Below, piece by piece: positions 18,129-26,099 of a stretch of 46,489 nucleotides of DNA. The DNA is from Hyphomonadaceae bacterium. Its GTDB lineage: Bacteria > Pseudomonadota > Alphaproteobacteria > Caulobacterales > Hyphomonadaceae. Made by a program: the position numbers and the translations under genes. The notes below the pieces were generated by a model, which was given only the letters and a program-made list of their open reading frames with translations, was not told the DNA's origin and searched no databases. The stretch covers positions 1-46,489 of the forward strand of contig JAOATF010000136.1 in NCBI GenBank assembly GCA_030158285.1. Reading direction: 5' to 3'. How positions within the stretch are numbered: position 1 is the stretch's first letter; each line of letters begins with the position of its first letter.

Positions 18129-18737
18129 CTACTTCCCGTCCACCAGCTGCTGGATCACCGGTGCGAGAAGCTTCTGCAGCGCCGCCGGCGAGGTCTTTGC
18201 GAGCGGCGTGAGGCCGATCATCTGGCGCATGATCTGGACGCCGGCGATCAGCGACAGGATGAGGGCGGCGCGCTCGGCGGCGTTGTCGCCCTTGAGGGCG
18301 GCGGTGAGCGTCTTTAGGTGCATCTTCTCGATCTGCTTGCGGCCTATCTCGATGACGCGGGGATTGGTGGTGCCGCCTGTGCGGACCATCATCAGCGAGC
18401 CGTCGAGCGGTGTGGCGTCCGGGTCGGTGGTTTCGAGGACGCCAGCGGCGAGATAATCGCCGAGTGAAGCCAGGTCCGACATGTCTTTCCGGATCACCGA
18501 GGCGCCGGACATGGCGTCGTCCACGGCTTCTGCGAACAGGCCCTCTTTCGATCCGAAATAGCGATTGACCAGCATGGCGGTAACGCCCGCGTCGGCCGCG
18601 ATCTCGCGCACGCCGGCGCCGTCATAGCCGTGGGCGGCAAAGGCGCGGCGGGCGGATTTCAGGATCGCCTCGCGGGTGACGGCGGCGTCGCGTTTGCGCG
18701 GCGCGGCGGCGGCTTTCTTCGCGCGGGAGGCGGGCAT
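18129..18737 (-). CDS. TetR-family repressor, divergent from a reductase
   Basis: A 202-residue regulator. After a basic Ala/Lys/Arg-rich leader, the TetR helix-turn-helix runs from TREAILKSARRAFAAHGYDG through REIAADAGVTAMLVNRYFGS, with a ligand-binding C-terminal half. The reading frame continues far upstream across the opposite-strand gene, but ATG 18737 starts a normal TetR protein. It is divergent from the epimerase/reductase gene at 18840; the 102-nt gap holds two copies of TATACG-N3-GTAGAC, the probable operators, so it likely represses itself and that gene. Confidence 0.88.
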   Translation of the reverse strand: MPASRAKKAAAAPRKRDAAVTREAILKSARRAFAAHGYDGAGVREIAADAGVTAMLVNRYFGSKEGLFAEAVDDAMSGASVIRKDMSDLASLGDYLAAGVLETTDPDATPLDGSLMMVRTGGTTNPRVIEIGRKQIEKMHLKTLTAALKGDNAAERAALILSLIAGVQIMRQMIGLTPLAKTSPAALQKLLAPVIQQLVDGK

Positions 18738-18754
18738 CGGCGAAAACCTATAAA

Positions 18755-18802
18755 TATACGACTGTAGACTTGTCTTGCGTTCGTATGTATACGGTCGTAG
18801 AC
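18755..18802. promoter_or_regulatory. Paired TetR operator
   Basis: Two copies of TATACG-N3-GTAGAC at 18755-18769 and 18788-18802 (33 nt apart). The second lies inside a better palindrome, TGTATACG-GT-CGTAGACA (8-bp arms, one mismatch). Placement in the gap between the divergent TetR and reductase genes fits repression of both. Confidence 0.65.
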
Positions 18803-18839
18803 ATAGATCGACAAGGCCCGACGGACAAAGGATTGCACG

Positions 18840-19847
18840 ATGGCGAACACGGTTCTGGTGACGGGCGGCACGGGCTATGTGGCGGGCTGGTGCATCGTTG
18901 AGCTGCTGAAGCGCGGCTATGATGTGCGGACCACGGTGCGCAGCGCGGCGAAGGAAGCGAGCGTGCGCGCGGCGGTGACGACGCAGATCGATCCGGGCGC
19001 GCGGCTGTCGTTCGTGCATGCGGACCTGCTGAAGGATGACAACTGGGACAAGGCCGTCGCAGGCTGCGCGTATGTGCTCCATGTCGCCTCTCCCATCGGC
19101 GCGGCGCAGACGAAGGATGCGGATGATTTTGTGCGGCCGGCGCGGGAGGGGGCGTTGCGTGTGTTGCGCGCGGCGGCGAAGGCGGGCGTGAAACGTGTGG
19201 TGATGACGTCGAGTTGTGGCGCGGCAACGCCCACCAAGCTGGGCGTCAATACGGTGAGCGACGAGACCACGTGGAGCGATCCGGTGGCTCAGAGGCAAGA
19301 TCACTATCGCCTGTCGAAGACTCTGTCGGAGAGGGCGTCGTGGGAGTTCATGACGAGCGCTGAAGGGCGGGGCACGGAGTTCGTCACGCTCCTGCCGAGT
19401 GGCGTGTTCGGGCCGGTGCTGACGATGGACGGGCTGGGCTCGGTGCAGTTCATACAGCGGCTGATCGACGGGCGCCTGCCGCGCGTGCCGAATGTGGGGC
19501 TGAACATCATCGACGTGCGCGATCTCGCGGTGGCGCATGTCGATGCGATGACGGCGCCGGGAGCGGCGGGTCAACGCCTGATCGTGAGCGGGGACTTCAT
19601 GTGGATGAAGGACATCGCGGCGGCGGTGAAGGCCAAGCTTGGCGCGAAGGGCGATAAGGTGCCGACGAAGGAGCTGCCGGACTGGGTGGTGGGTGTCGGG
19701 GCGAACTTCTCGCACGCGCTGAAGACGCTGAAGCCGTTGATCCGGCGGAGCCACCGGTTCTCGTCCGAGAAGGCGCGGAAGGTGATCGGGCTGAAGACGC
19801 GGCCGGCGGTGGAGACGGTGGTGGAGTGTGCGGAGAGTTTGCTGTAG
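18840..19847 (+). CDS. NAD(P)-dependent epimerase/reductase (extended SDR)
   Basis: A 335-residue extended short-chain dehydrogenase of the dihydroflavonol-4-reductase/aldehyde-reductase type. It has the nucleotide-binding motif VTGGTGYVAGW near the N-terminus (TGxxGxxG), the segment YVLHVASPIGA and the catalytic region with Ser in MTSSCG and the YRLSK motif (Tyr and Lys of YxxxK). The substrate is probably a carbonyl compound or aldehyde, not determinable here. AAGGA lies about 8 nt before the ATG. The gene is expressed from the region with the two operators and is likely induced by whatever ligand the divergent TetR binds. Confidence 0.88.
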   Translation: MANTVLVTGGTGYVAGWCIVELLKRGYDVRTTVRSAAKEASVRAAVTTQIDPGARLSFVHADLLKDDNWDKAVAGCAYVLHVASPIGAAQTKDADDFVRPAREGALRVLRAAAKAGVKRVVMTSSCGAATPTKLGVNTVSDETTWSDPVAQRQDHYRLSKTLSERASWEFMTSAEGRGTEFVTLLPSGVFGPVLTMDGLGSVQFIQRLIDGRLPRVPNVGLNIIDVRDLAVAHVDAMTAPGAAGQRLIVSGDFMWMKDIAAAVKAKLGAKGDKVPTKELPDWVVGVGANFSHALKTLKPLIRRSHRFSSEKARKVIGLKTRPAVETVVECAESLL

Positions 19848-19886
19848 GGGGGGCGGAGCAGGCGCTGCGGTCAACCATAGCGGAAA

Positions 19887-19914
19887 CGCCGCCCCGGAGT
19901 AATCCGGGGCGGCG
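19887..19914 (-). terminator. Probable terminator of RcnB-like gene
   Basis: A perfect 12-bp stem (19887-19898 with 19903-19914) closes a 4-nt loop; on the minus strand it is followed by a short TTT. Orientation and position downstream of the RcnB-like gene fit its terminator, though the T-run is weak. Confidence 0.6.
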
Positions 19915-19967
19915 CGTGGTTCAGGCCATGGCGTCAGTGCCTACGCCGGGCCGATGCCCTTATCCGT

Positions 19968-20351
19968 TCAGTTGCCCAGGATGATCGAGGCGATCACGCC
20001 GGTTGCGATTGCGGCGAGCAGGATCTCGCCGCTGTTGTTGTCGCGCACATAGCGGTAGCCGCGCGGCGGGGCATTATAGCGGTAGTCGCGGTAGTTGACC
20101 TCGTGGAAGCGACGGTTGTCGTACCGGATGCGGTCGCCACGGTGCCAGACCTGCTTCTTCACGACGACGACGCGGCGATCGTTGCGATGGTTGTCGCGGT
20201 TATCGTAGCGGTCGTTCCGGTCGTTCCGGTCGTTGCGCTCATAGCGGTCGTTACGCTCGTACCCGCCGCGCTGGTCGGCGAAGGCGGGCGCCGCGGCGAG
20301 CGGGGCGGCAGCCGTGAGGAAGGCGGCAGTGATGAGGGCGAGGCGTTTCAT
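19968..20351 (-). CDS. RcnB-like secreted protein with NDR repeats
   Basis: A 127-residue protein with a signal peptide (cleavage after PAFA), a highly charged Asn-Asp-Arg repeat stretch (about residues 30-58: YERNDRYERNDRNDRNDRYD and so on), then the RcnB-like core VWHRGDRIRYDNRRFHEVNY and a hydrophobic C-terminus (LLAAIATGVIASIILGN). RcnB in E. coli is a periplasmic protein linked to nickel/cobalt homeostasis, but most family members have unknown roles. The repeat is coded by 9-bp units at 20209-20262. The C-terminal hydrophobic stretch could be a membrane anchor. Confidence 0.75.
   Translation of the reverse strand: MKRLALITAAFLTAAAPLAAAPAFADQRGGYERNDRYERNDRNDRNDRYDNRDNHRNDRRVVVVKKQVWHRGDRIRYDNRRFHEVNYRDYRYNAPPRGYRYVRDNNSGEILLAAIATGVIASIILGN
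20209..20262 (-). repeat. 9-bp in-frame tandem repeat in RcnB-like gene
   Basis: Six imperfect 9-bp units (CGGTCGTTC-like), each encoding a three-residue unit such as NDR, YER or NDR. Because the unit is 3 codons long, copy-number change would alter the length of the charged linker without a frameshift. Confidence 0.75.
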
Positions 20352-20852
20352 GACTCAGTCTCCTTGTCGTATCCGCAGCGAGGGGAGCGCTGCGTGGTGT
20401 GTGACAAGTAAACGCCTGGGCGGGTGAACAGACGGGAGTCGGCCTGTTGGATTGGGTTCATCGCTGTCGCAAACCGTCGCAGAAGCGGCGAATGCGGGCG
20501 TGCTGACACGTCTCGCGACAACATTCTCGCCTTCGTGAAGCGGCGGCCCGCGCGTGCGGATGCGGAAACGCGCCGGTACTTGTGGAGAGACGAAAGCCGC
20601 GCGCGTTTACGATAAAATACGTCGTCGTGAAGGCTCGCAGAGCATGACGAAAGTGCAACGTGGGATTCGCAATTGAATCAGAAGCCTCCGTACACGCATG
20701 AACTGAAGGTAATCAGAGAGGCGGAACAAGCGTCTCCTTCGACGCGAGCCGCCAGCGCGGCAACCCTCGGAATGCGTGAAGGTTTGCTGTCATTTCACTT
20801 GCCGCGATGCGCGCGCGCGTCATGTTCCCGCTCAGGTGATGGAGGTTACTCA
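20352..20852. other. Divergent intergenic region, no gene seen
   Basis: About 500 nt between the RcnB-like gene (minus) and the coiled-coil lipoprotein gene (plus). I find no convincing ORF or RNA gene; a frame open in the last 180 nt upstream of the lipoprotein has no ribosome site. An A/T-rich patch, TACGATAAAATACG (about 20607-20620), is a possible -10 region for a plus-strand promoter. Confidence 0.45.
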
Positions 20853-21437
20853 ATGAACTTTAAAATGATCGTGGCGATCGCCGCCATGGCGACGTCTGCT
20901 GCTGCGTGCCAACAGATTCCCGAGAACATGACGGTCGCGCAATACTGCGCACAAGCCGACAAGACGAACACCGACATCTGCAAGATCAACGTCGAGATCG
21001 ACGGTCAGAAGCAGGCGCTGTCGCAAACGAACATGAGCCTCGCCCAGGCTCGCACGATCGCTGATAACGCGCTCGCCCGCGCCAATGGCGCCCAAGCTTC
21101 GGCTGATGCTGCGATGACCGCTGCGAACGAGGCCAAGACCATGGTCGCGACGCAGGCTGCGTTCAACTGCACGACCAAGACCGTGCAGAAGGCCAAGGCC
21201 GGCTCGTGCGGCGAAGGCTACAAGGTGCAGTCGTGCGTCCAGACGCGCTTCACCTACAGCGCCGGCGCGCCGTCGATCCTGCGTGAGATCAACGACGAAG
21301 GCTGCCGCTTCAACGACAAGGTCCTCGAGATGCAGATCCGTTGCTGCACCACGGGGCCAGCCCCGGTCGCGACCGACATCGCTGCTCCGGTTGAGCCGCA
21401 GCCGACCGCGCCGAAGACCCCGGCTCAGTCGTCGTAA
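20853..21437 (+). CDS. Coiled-coil outer-membrane-type lipoprotein
   Basis: A 194-residue lipoprotein: signal peptide MNFKMIVAIAAMATSAAAC with the lipid-modified Cys at 19, then an N-terminal region followed by a heptad-rich Ala coiled coil (SLAQARTIADNALARANGAQ onward, about residues 62-98) similar in style to the Lpp/OprI alanine zipper. A C-terminal Cys-rich domain follows (NCTTKTV, GSCGEGY, VQSCVQT, EGCRFND and a terminal CC pair) and then a Pro/Ala-rich tail. Start 20853 has GGAGG 7 nt upstream; an ORF open 60 codons further upstream has no ribosome site. No family recognised. A strong terminator follows. Confidence 0.7.
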   Translation: MNFKMIVAIAAMATSAAACQQIPENMTVAQYCAQADKTNTDICKINVEIDGQKQALSQTNMSLAQARTIADNALARANGAQASADAAMTAANEAKTMVATQAAFNCTTKTVQKAKAGSCGEGYKVQSCVQTRFTYSAGAPSILREINDEGCRFNDKVLEMQIRCCTTGPAPVATDIAAPVEPQPTAPKTPAQSS

Positions 21438-21497
21438 GGACTGGCCGTCCTAATCAATCGATCCCGTCGGCCTCCCCACAGGCTGATGAGACCAGAG

Positions 21498-21530
21498 ACG
21501 CCGCTCCCTCACGGGAGCGGCGTTTTTCTT
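21498..21530 (+). terminator. Strong intrinsic terminator
   Basis: An 11-bp stem (21498-21508 with 21513-21523, 4-nt loop TCAC) is followed by TTTTTCTTT. It ends the transcript of the lipoprotein gene. Confidence 0.9.
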
Positions 21531-21552
21531 TGGCCCGTTTGGAGAGGCGTGT

Positions 21553-22260
21553 TCAGGCGGGTTGCGCGTGGACCGAAGTCGCCGTGCGGCCGCGCACCAG
21601 CATCATGACGCCGAGGACGAGCGCCCAGAGGGCCCAGAGCGAGAAGCCGATGGCGTTGATGTCCGCGGTGTAGGGGACGCCGAAGGGCTCGAGCATGCCG
21701 GCCATCACGGTGAAGCTGAGGGCCATGCCGGTGACGGCGAGGATGCGCTGTTGGCCGAAGAGGAGCGCGGAGACCAGCAGCGTCCATACTCCGGTGAAGA
21801 GATAGCCGAGATGTTCGCCGACGCCGACGCCGAGATAGGCGTTTGTCGCGTCGAAGAGAGAGACGGCCATCGCCTTGTCGATCTCCGTCGCGCTGGGGGC
21901 GGTGTAGTTCGCGGCGAGGACCGGCACGAGCATCACCCAGCGGATGAGGCCGAGCGCCTGGACGAGGCCGGCGAGCACGCCGAAGCCGATGGAGAGGCCG
22001 GCGAGGAGGCTGTCGCGTTTCCAGAGATGGAGGCCCGTCGCGATGCTGGCCGGGATGAGGCCGATGGCGGCGGCCATCATGGCGTACCAGTAGACGTGAA
22101 GATCAGCGCCGGCATGTGCGAAGCGCGTGAGAACTTCGCCGGCAGGGTGGCGCAGGATATCGGGATACTCGAACGTCATCTGCAGGCCGGTGAAGCCGGC
22201 GGTGAAGACGAGGGGAACGGCGATGAGAAGGGCGCCGGCGGCGCCGCGTGCGGCGGTCAT
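21553..22260 (-). CDS. DUF4386-like membrane protein
   Basis: A 235-residue integral membrane protein with about six helices; segments such as LIAVPLVFTAGFTGLQMTF and WYAMMAAAIGLIPASIATGL are visible. The sequence and length fit the DUF4386 family, whose function is unknown. The frame stays open well upstream, but ATG 22260 overlaps the TetR stop as ATGA, an arrangement that implies coupling. The pair therefore forms one operon: repressor then membrane protein. Confidence 0.75.
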   Translation of the reverse strand: MTAARGAAGALLIAVPLVFTAGFTGLQMTFEYPDILRHPAGEVLTRFAHAGADLHVYWYAMMAAAIGLIPASIATGLHLWKRDSLLAGLSIGFGVLAGLVQALGLIRWVMLVPVLAANYTAPSATEIDKAMAVSLFDATNAYLGVGVGEHLGYLFTGVWTLLVSALLFGQQRILAVTGMALSFTVMAGMLEPFGVPYTADINAIGFSLWALWALVLGVMMLVRGRTATSVHAQPA

Positions 22261-22889
22261 TTCGATTTGTCCTTGGAAGTACGAGGGGAGAGGATGTGAG
22301 GGGCGAGGATGCGGCGGAAGAGGCGAACGCCCTGGTCCATGTCGGCCGGCACGATCTCCTCGCCACCCGCATCGCGGAAGACGAGCCAGAAATCCCCGAC
22401 CAGCCAGAGGAGCTGGGTGATCTCGTCGAGCGTGCGCTTGTCGGTGGAGGCCATCAGGCCGGCGTCGATGAAATGGCGCAGCAGGGCGTTGGTATTGGCC
22501 ATGCCGGTCTCGCGATTGGTGCGGTACTGGCCGGCAAGGTCTTCGTCCGCGGCGAGCAGCATGGTGAGGTCGCGGAAGAAGAAGCGGTATTGCCACTGGA
22601 TGTCGAAATTGCCGGCGGCCATGGAATCCATCGACTTGAAGGTGGGAGATTTGCCGGTAGGCAGAGCGTAGTTGTCAGCCCACGCCGCCATGATGCGCGC
22701 GAACAGGCCGCGCACGATCTCGGCCTTGTTGCGGAAATGGTAGTAGAGATTGCCGGGGCTCATCCCCAGCGCCTCGGCGATGTGGTTGGTGGTGACGTTG
22801 GCGGAGCCGCGCTCATTGAAGAGGGCGAGGGCCGCATCGAGGATGCGGGCCTTGGTGTCGGGCTTGGGATCGGCTTTGGTGTTGCTCAT
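22257..22889 (-). CDS. TetR-family repressor with paired palindromic operator
   Basis: A 210-residue regulator with the HTH region TKARILDAALALFNERGSAN through HIAEALGMSPGNLYYHFRNK at residues ~12-58 and a longer C-terminal ligand/dimer domain. It is divergent from a small monooxygenase at 22996 and overlaps the DUF4386-like gene by 4 nt. Upstream are two identical-type palindromes, TAGAG-N6-CTCTA (22907-22922 and 22931-22946), which are the obvious candidates for its binding sites. It probably controls both directions. Confidence 0.88.
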   Translation of the reverse strand: MSNTKADPKPDTKARILDAALALFNERGSANVTTNHIAEALGMSPGNLYYHFRNKAEIVRGLFARIMAAWADNYALPTGKSPTFKSMDSMAAGNFDIQWQYRFFFRDLTMLLAADEDLAGQYRTNRETGMANTNALLRHFIDAGLMASTDKRTLDEITQLLWLVGDFWLVFRDAGGEEIVPADMDQGVRLFRRILAPHILSPRTSKDKSK

Positions 22890-22906
22890 AAGGCTAGCCC
22901 ACGAAG

Positions 22907-22948
22907 TAGAGTAATTGCTCTAGTCTTGATTAGAGCAAAAACTCTAAT
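22907..22948. promoter_or_regulatory. Double TAGAG-N6-CTCTA operator
   Basis: Two palindromes with the same arms and spacer length: 22907-22922 and 22931-22946, centred 24 bp apart. The second extends to ATTAGAG-N6-CTCTAAT (22929-22948). They lie between the divergent TetR and monooxygenase genes. Confidence 0.75.
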
Positions 22949-22995
22949 TCGTCAAGCGGCTTTTCGGGCGGGCTTAAAGTGGAAGGAAAACAGGC

Positions 22996-23295
22996 ATGAT
23001 CCTGATCACGGGGACGGTGGTGATACCCGAGGCGAACCGTGCGGAGTTCATCGCGGCGGTGACGCATCATGTGACGCTGTCGCGGCTGGAGCCGGGATGC
23101 ATCAGCCATGGCTTTGCGGAGGACGTGATGGCGCCGGGGACGTTCGTGTTCGTGGAGCGCTGGCGTGACATGGCGGCGGTGCAGGAGCACTTCGCCAAGC
23201 CGTACAGCCGGGAGGTGGTTGTCACGATGCGGCGTCTGGCGAGCGAGTCGACGGGTGTGGAGATTCATGAGGTGGCGTCGACGCGGATAGTGTGA
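22996..23295 (+). CDS. Antibiotic biosynthesis monooxygenase family protein
   Basis: A 99-residue protein with the ABM (antibiotic biosynthesis monooxygenase-like) fold: ITGTVVIPEANRAEFIAAVT, a HVTLSRLEPGCISHG segment and FVFVERWRDMAAVQEHFAKP. Such small proteins include quinol monooxygenases and heme-degrading IsdG-type enzymes; the exact reaction cannot be assigned. AAGGA lies 8-9 nt before the ATG. The divergent TetR gene and its operators suggest the pair is induced by a small organic compound. Confidence 0.85.
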   Translation: MILITGTVVIPEANRAEFIAAVTHHVTLSRLEPGCISHGFAEDVMAPGTFVFVERWRDMAAVQEHFAKPYSREVVVTMRRLASESTGVEIHEVASTRIV

Positions 23296-23331
23296 AGCGC
23301 GGGCTTCCGGCATCTCAACACCCGAAAGCAA

Positions 23332-23359
23332 AAGGCCGCCCCGTTTCCGGAGCGGCCTT
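23332..23359 (-). terminator. Intrinsic terminator of TonB-dependent receptor
   Basis: A GC-rich stem, AAGGCCGC against GCGGCCTT with an inner CCG/CGG pair around a GAAA loop (minus strand), followed on the minus strand by TTTTGCTTT. It closely resembles the pnp terminator. It lies between convergent genes and may also act on the monooxygenase transcript, with a weaker T-run. Confidence 0.8.
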
Positions 23360-23382
23360 CTTCGGCGCGTTGGCGCTGAGGC

Positions 23383-25572
23383 TTAGTTGGCGATCTTGAC
23401 CGAGACGCCCCAGACGCGTGGGTCGTTCACGAAGGCCGTGTTGTTGTTGAAGTCGATCGCACCCTTGATGTTGTGTTCGTCCGTGATGTTGCGGGCGAAG
23501 ACAGCGACTTCGAGTGAGCCGTCGAGCTTGGTCCAGCCAGCCTTGAGGCCGCCTTCGAACTGGTCGTCGGTCTGGAATTCGGTCGACTCATAGAGGAAGA
23601 GGTTCGTCGCGCCCTGGTAGGACCAGTCGGTGTAGACGAACATTTCCGAGGTCGAGTCGATCGGTGCGGCGTAACGGGCTGTGAAGTTGGCGATCGATTC
23701 CGGCGCGTTCGGGAACGGGTTGCCGTTCACGAGGGCGCGGGTGTTGCCGAGGATCACGACGGTCGGGTCGGTGACGGTGCACTGGGCGCAGATGCCGACG
23801 GCCAGCGCGCTGTCCTGGATCTCGCTGTCAACGTAGGAGTAGCCGGCGGTGAGCACGAGGTTGTCGATCGGCGCCCATTCGGCGTCGACCTCGAAGCCCG
23901 TGGCCTTGCCGGTGTCGGCGTTGACCAGCTGCACGAGGTTTCCGCCGCCGCCCACAGCCGTGAGCTGGATGTCGGAGACTTCGTAGGTGAACACGGCCGC
24001 GTTGAGGCGCAGGGTGTCGAACAGGGTCGATTTGAAGCCGGCCTCGTAGGACATGACCGTTTCGGACCGGGCGACCGATGGCGGATTGAAGAAGGCAACA
24101 TCGCGGCCCTGGATCGACGGGCCACGGAAGCCATCGGCGACGCGGGCGTAGACCGAGATGTCGTCGTTCAGGGCGTACATGGCCGACAGATCCCAGCTGA
24201 CATGGTCATCCGTGATCGAGCGGTTGTTGGCCGGAGCGGCGGCGACCGTGAGGTCCTTGTCGTCTTCCGTGTAGCGCACGCCGCCGGTGACGGTGAGGGC
24301 GTCGGAGACGGCGTAGGAGGCCTGGCCGAAGACAGCCCAGGACTGGTTGCCGTGCGTCAGCGTGGTCGACGGCGGGAAGCCGAACGGACCGACCGTGGTG
24401 ACGGTAAACTCAGAGTCGAAGTAGTACGCGCCGACCTGCCAGGAGAGCGCGCCGCCCGTGTCGCTGGCGAGGCGGAATTCCTGCGTGGTCTGATCGAGAT
24501 CGTCGATCGAGTCGCGCGTGTCCGAGTCGAACGGGATGAAGCCCGGGCCGGAGCCGGCGACGCCGCCGTCGATGTCGCCGCGGCTGGAGCCGCTGGTCGA
24601 CTCATAGGCGGTGATCGAGGTGAGTTTCACGTCGCCGAAATCATAGCCGACCTTCGCCGAGGCGCCGAACCCGGAATAGTTCTGCGGGTTGCCGCCGCCC
24701 TGGTTGAAGCGCACGCGGTCGCGGACGTAGTTGCTGTTGAGGCCGTTCGTGCCCGGCGTGATGACGTTGGCGCGGAAGACGGCGGCGGTGCCGTCGAGGT
24801 CGCGGGCGTGCACATTGAGCAGCACGTCGAGCTTGTCATCGGGCTGGTAGGCGAGCTGGACGCGGCCGGCGACTTCATCGAAGCCGCCCATTTTCGTGTT
24901 GTCGAAGGAGTTGGTGATCCAGTCGTCGCGATGCTGGACGAGCACGGAGGCGCGCGCCGAAACGCCGGGAGCGATGCCGCCGCCGACGGCGCCGTCGAAC
25001 GTGGTTGAGCCGTATTCGCCGTAGGAGGCGTTGGCGCGGTAGGAGAACTCCTCGCTCGGCTTCACCGAGGTGAAGCGCACGATGCCGGCGGTGGTGTTGC
25101 GGCCGAACAGCGTGCCTTGCGGGCCGCGATAGACCTCGACGCGATCAACGTCGAAGATCGGCGTGGACTTGAGGACCACGTTCTCCATCACGACGTCGTC
25201 CATGATGATCGAGACGGGCTGCGAGGCGGCAAGGTCGAAGTCGGTGTTGCCGAGACCGCGGATGTAGAAGCGCGGGGCGACACGACCGTTGGAGCTTTCA
25301 GCGTAGAGCGCCGGGACGCGGGCGGCGAGGGCGAGCACGTCTTCGCCGGCGGAGAAGATCGCTTCAATCTGCTCGGCCGGCAGCGCTGCGGCGGAGACCG
25401 GCACGTCCTGCAGGTTCTCTTCACGCTGGTTGGCGGTGATGATGACGGTGCTGAGGCGTGCATCGTCGGTCGGCTCCTGCGCGAAGGCAGGGGCCGCGAG
25501 CAGGGCCGTGGCGGAGGCCGCGGCCATCAACGTGGCGGCAAAGGATCGGGCAGAGAATTTGCGGTGGAACAT
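23383..25572 (-). CDS. TonB-dependent outer membrane receptor
   Basis: A 729-residue outer-membrane receptor that imports large ligands (metal chelates, saccharides, others) powered by TonB. Signal peptide MFHRKFSARSFAATLMAAAS to about APAFA; a plug domain with VIITANQREENLQDVPVSAA and a PQGTLFGRNTTAGIVRF segment; then a 22-strand-type barrel. The C-terminus ends KIAN rather than the usual aromatic residue, though GVSVKI is barrel-like. The frame is open 13 codons further, but ATG 25572 follows GGGAG and starts the signal peptide. No adjacent transporter or regulator reveals the substrate. Confidence 0.92.
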   Translation of the reverse strand: MFHRKFSARSFAATLMAAASATALLAAPAFAQEPTDDARLSTVIITANQREENLQDVPVSAAALPAEQIEAIFSAGEDVLALAARVPALYAESSNGRVAPRFYIRGLGNTDFDLAASQPVSIIMDDVVMENVVLKSTPIFDVDRVEVYRGPQGTLFGRNTTAGIVRFTSVKPSEEFSYRANASYGEYGSTTFDGAVGGGIAPGVSARASVLVQHRDDWITNSFDNTKMGGFDEVAGRVQLAYQPDDKLDVLLNVHARDLDGTAAVFRANVITPGTNGLNSNYVRDRVRFNQGGGNPQNYSGFGASAKVGYDFGDVKLTSITAYESTSGSSRGDIDGGVAGSGPGFIPFDSDTRDSIDDLDQTTQEFRLASDTGGALSWQVGAYYFDSEFTVTTVGPFGFPPSTTLTHGNQSWAVFGQASYAVSDALTVTGGVRYTEDDKDLTVAAAPANNRSITDDHVSWDLSAMYALNDDISVYARVADGFRGPSIQGRDVAFFNPPSVARSETVMSYEAGFKSTLFDTLRLNAAVFTYEVSDIQLTAVGGGGNLVQLVNADTGKATGFEVDAEWAPIDNLVLTAGYSYVDSEIQDSALAVGICAQCTVTDPTVVILGNTRALVNGNPFPNAPESIANFTARYAAPIDSTSEMFVYTDWSYQGATNLFLYESTEFQTDDQFEGGLKAGWTKLDGSLEVAVFARNITDEHNIKGAIDFNNNTAFVNDPRVWGVSVKIAN

Positions 25573-25865
25573 GGAGAGCGCTCCCGGTTGAAAATCTGGA
25601 GGGCACATCAACCGAACAGTCCTTACGAGTCTTGCTCGCTCGCCCGGGACTTGTGCGTATACGGCGCTTTGTGCGATTTCGATGCAAAACTGTCACGCAG
25701 CGCCTGCGCGTGATGCGGCGAGGTTCGCTTTTTGAGCGAGTGACGTTGCGCGAATTGCTCATCCCGCACGGGTAGTCTCACCGGCGCGTTAGGCGCGTGG
25801 TGATGAAGGTTGCCGGAGATGCACGTGAGCACGTCACGCGATGATGACTTCAGGCGATGACGACG
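25573..25865. other. Upstream region of TonB receptor and tandem repeats
   Basis: About 290 nt between the receptor start and the stop of the DUF465 gene. It presumably carries the receptor promoter. The far end contains two 16-bp direct repeats (CGATGATGACTTCAGG 25839-25854, CGATGACGACGTCAGG 25855-25870) and a partial third that runs into the end of the DUF465 gene. No gene or metal-uptake regulator box was recognised. Confidence 0.5.
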
Positions 25866-26099
25866 TCAGGCGATGATATCGGGCGTCACTTTCGCGGACA
25901 GCCAGGCGATGCGGTCCTTGAGGCGAAGCTTCTCGCGCTTGAGGCCCATGATGCGGATGTCGTCTCCGCCTTCGGACTTGAGTTGCTCGATCGCGGCATC
26001 GAGATCGCGGTGGCGCGCGCGCAGCTCTTCGAGCTGCTGCACCATCGCCTCCATGTCGGTGGGGTCGAAAACGATATCGCTCAACCCAACTGCCTCCAC
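25866..26099 (-). CDS. DUF465/YdcH-type small protein
   Basis: A small protein, up to 77 residues, of the DUF465 family: ELRARHRDLDAAIEQLK, then GGDDIRIMGLKREKLRLKDRI. The family is short and helical, with no assigned function. The start is uncertain: GTG at 26099 gives the full length, but GGAGG fits a TTG at about 26084 better. It is divergent from a second DUF465 gene at 26541, separated by 440 nt. Confidence 0.8.
   Translation of the reverse strand: MEAVGLSDIVFDPTDMEAMVQQLEELRARHRDLDAAIEQLKSEGGDDIRIMGLKREKLRLKDRIAWLSAKVTPDIIA

Noticed and set aside
20209-20262. CRISPR array
   Set aside because: The 9-bp units have no spacers and lie inside a gene as in-frame codon repeats.
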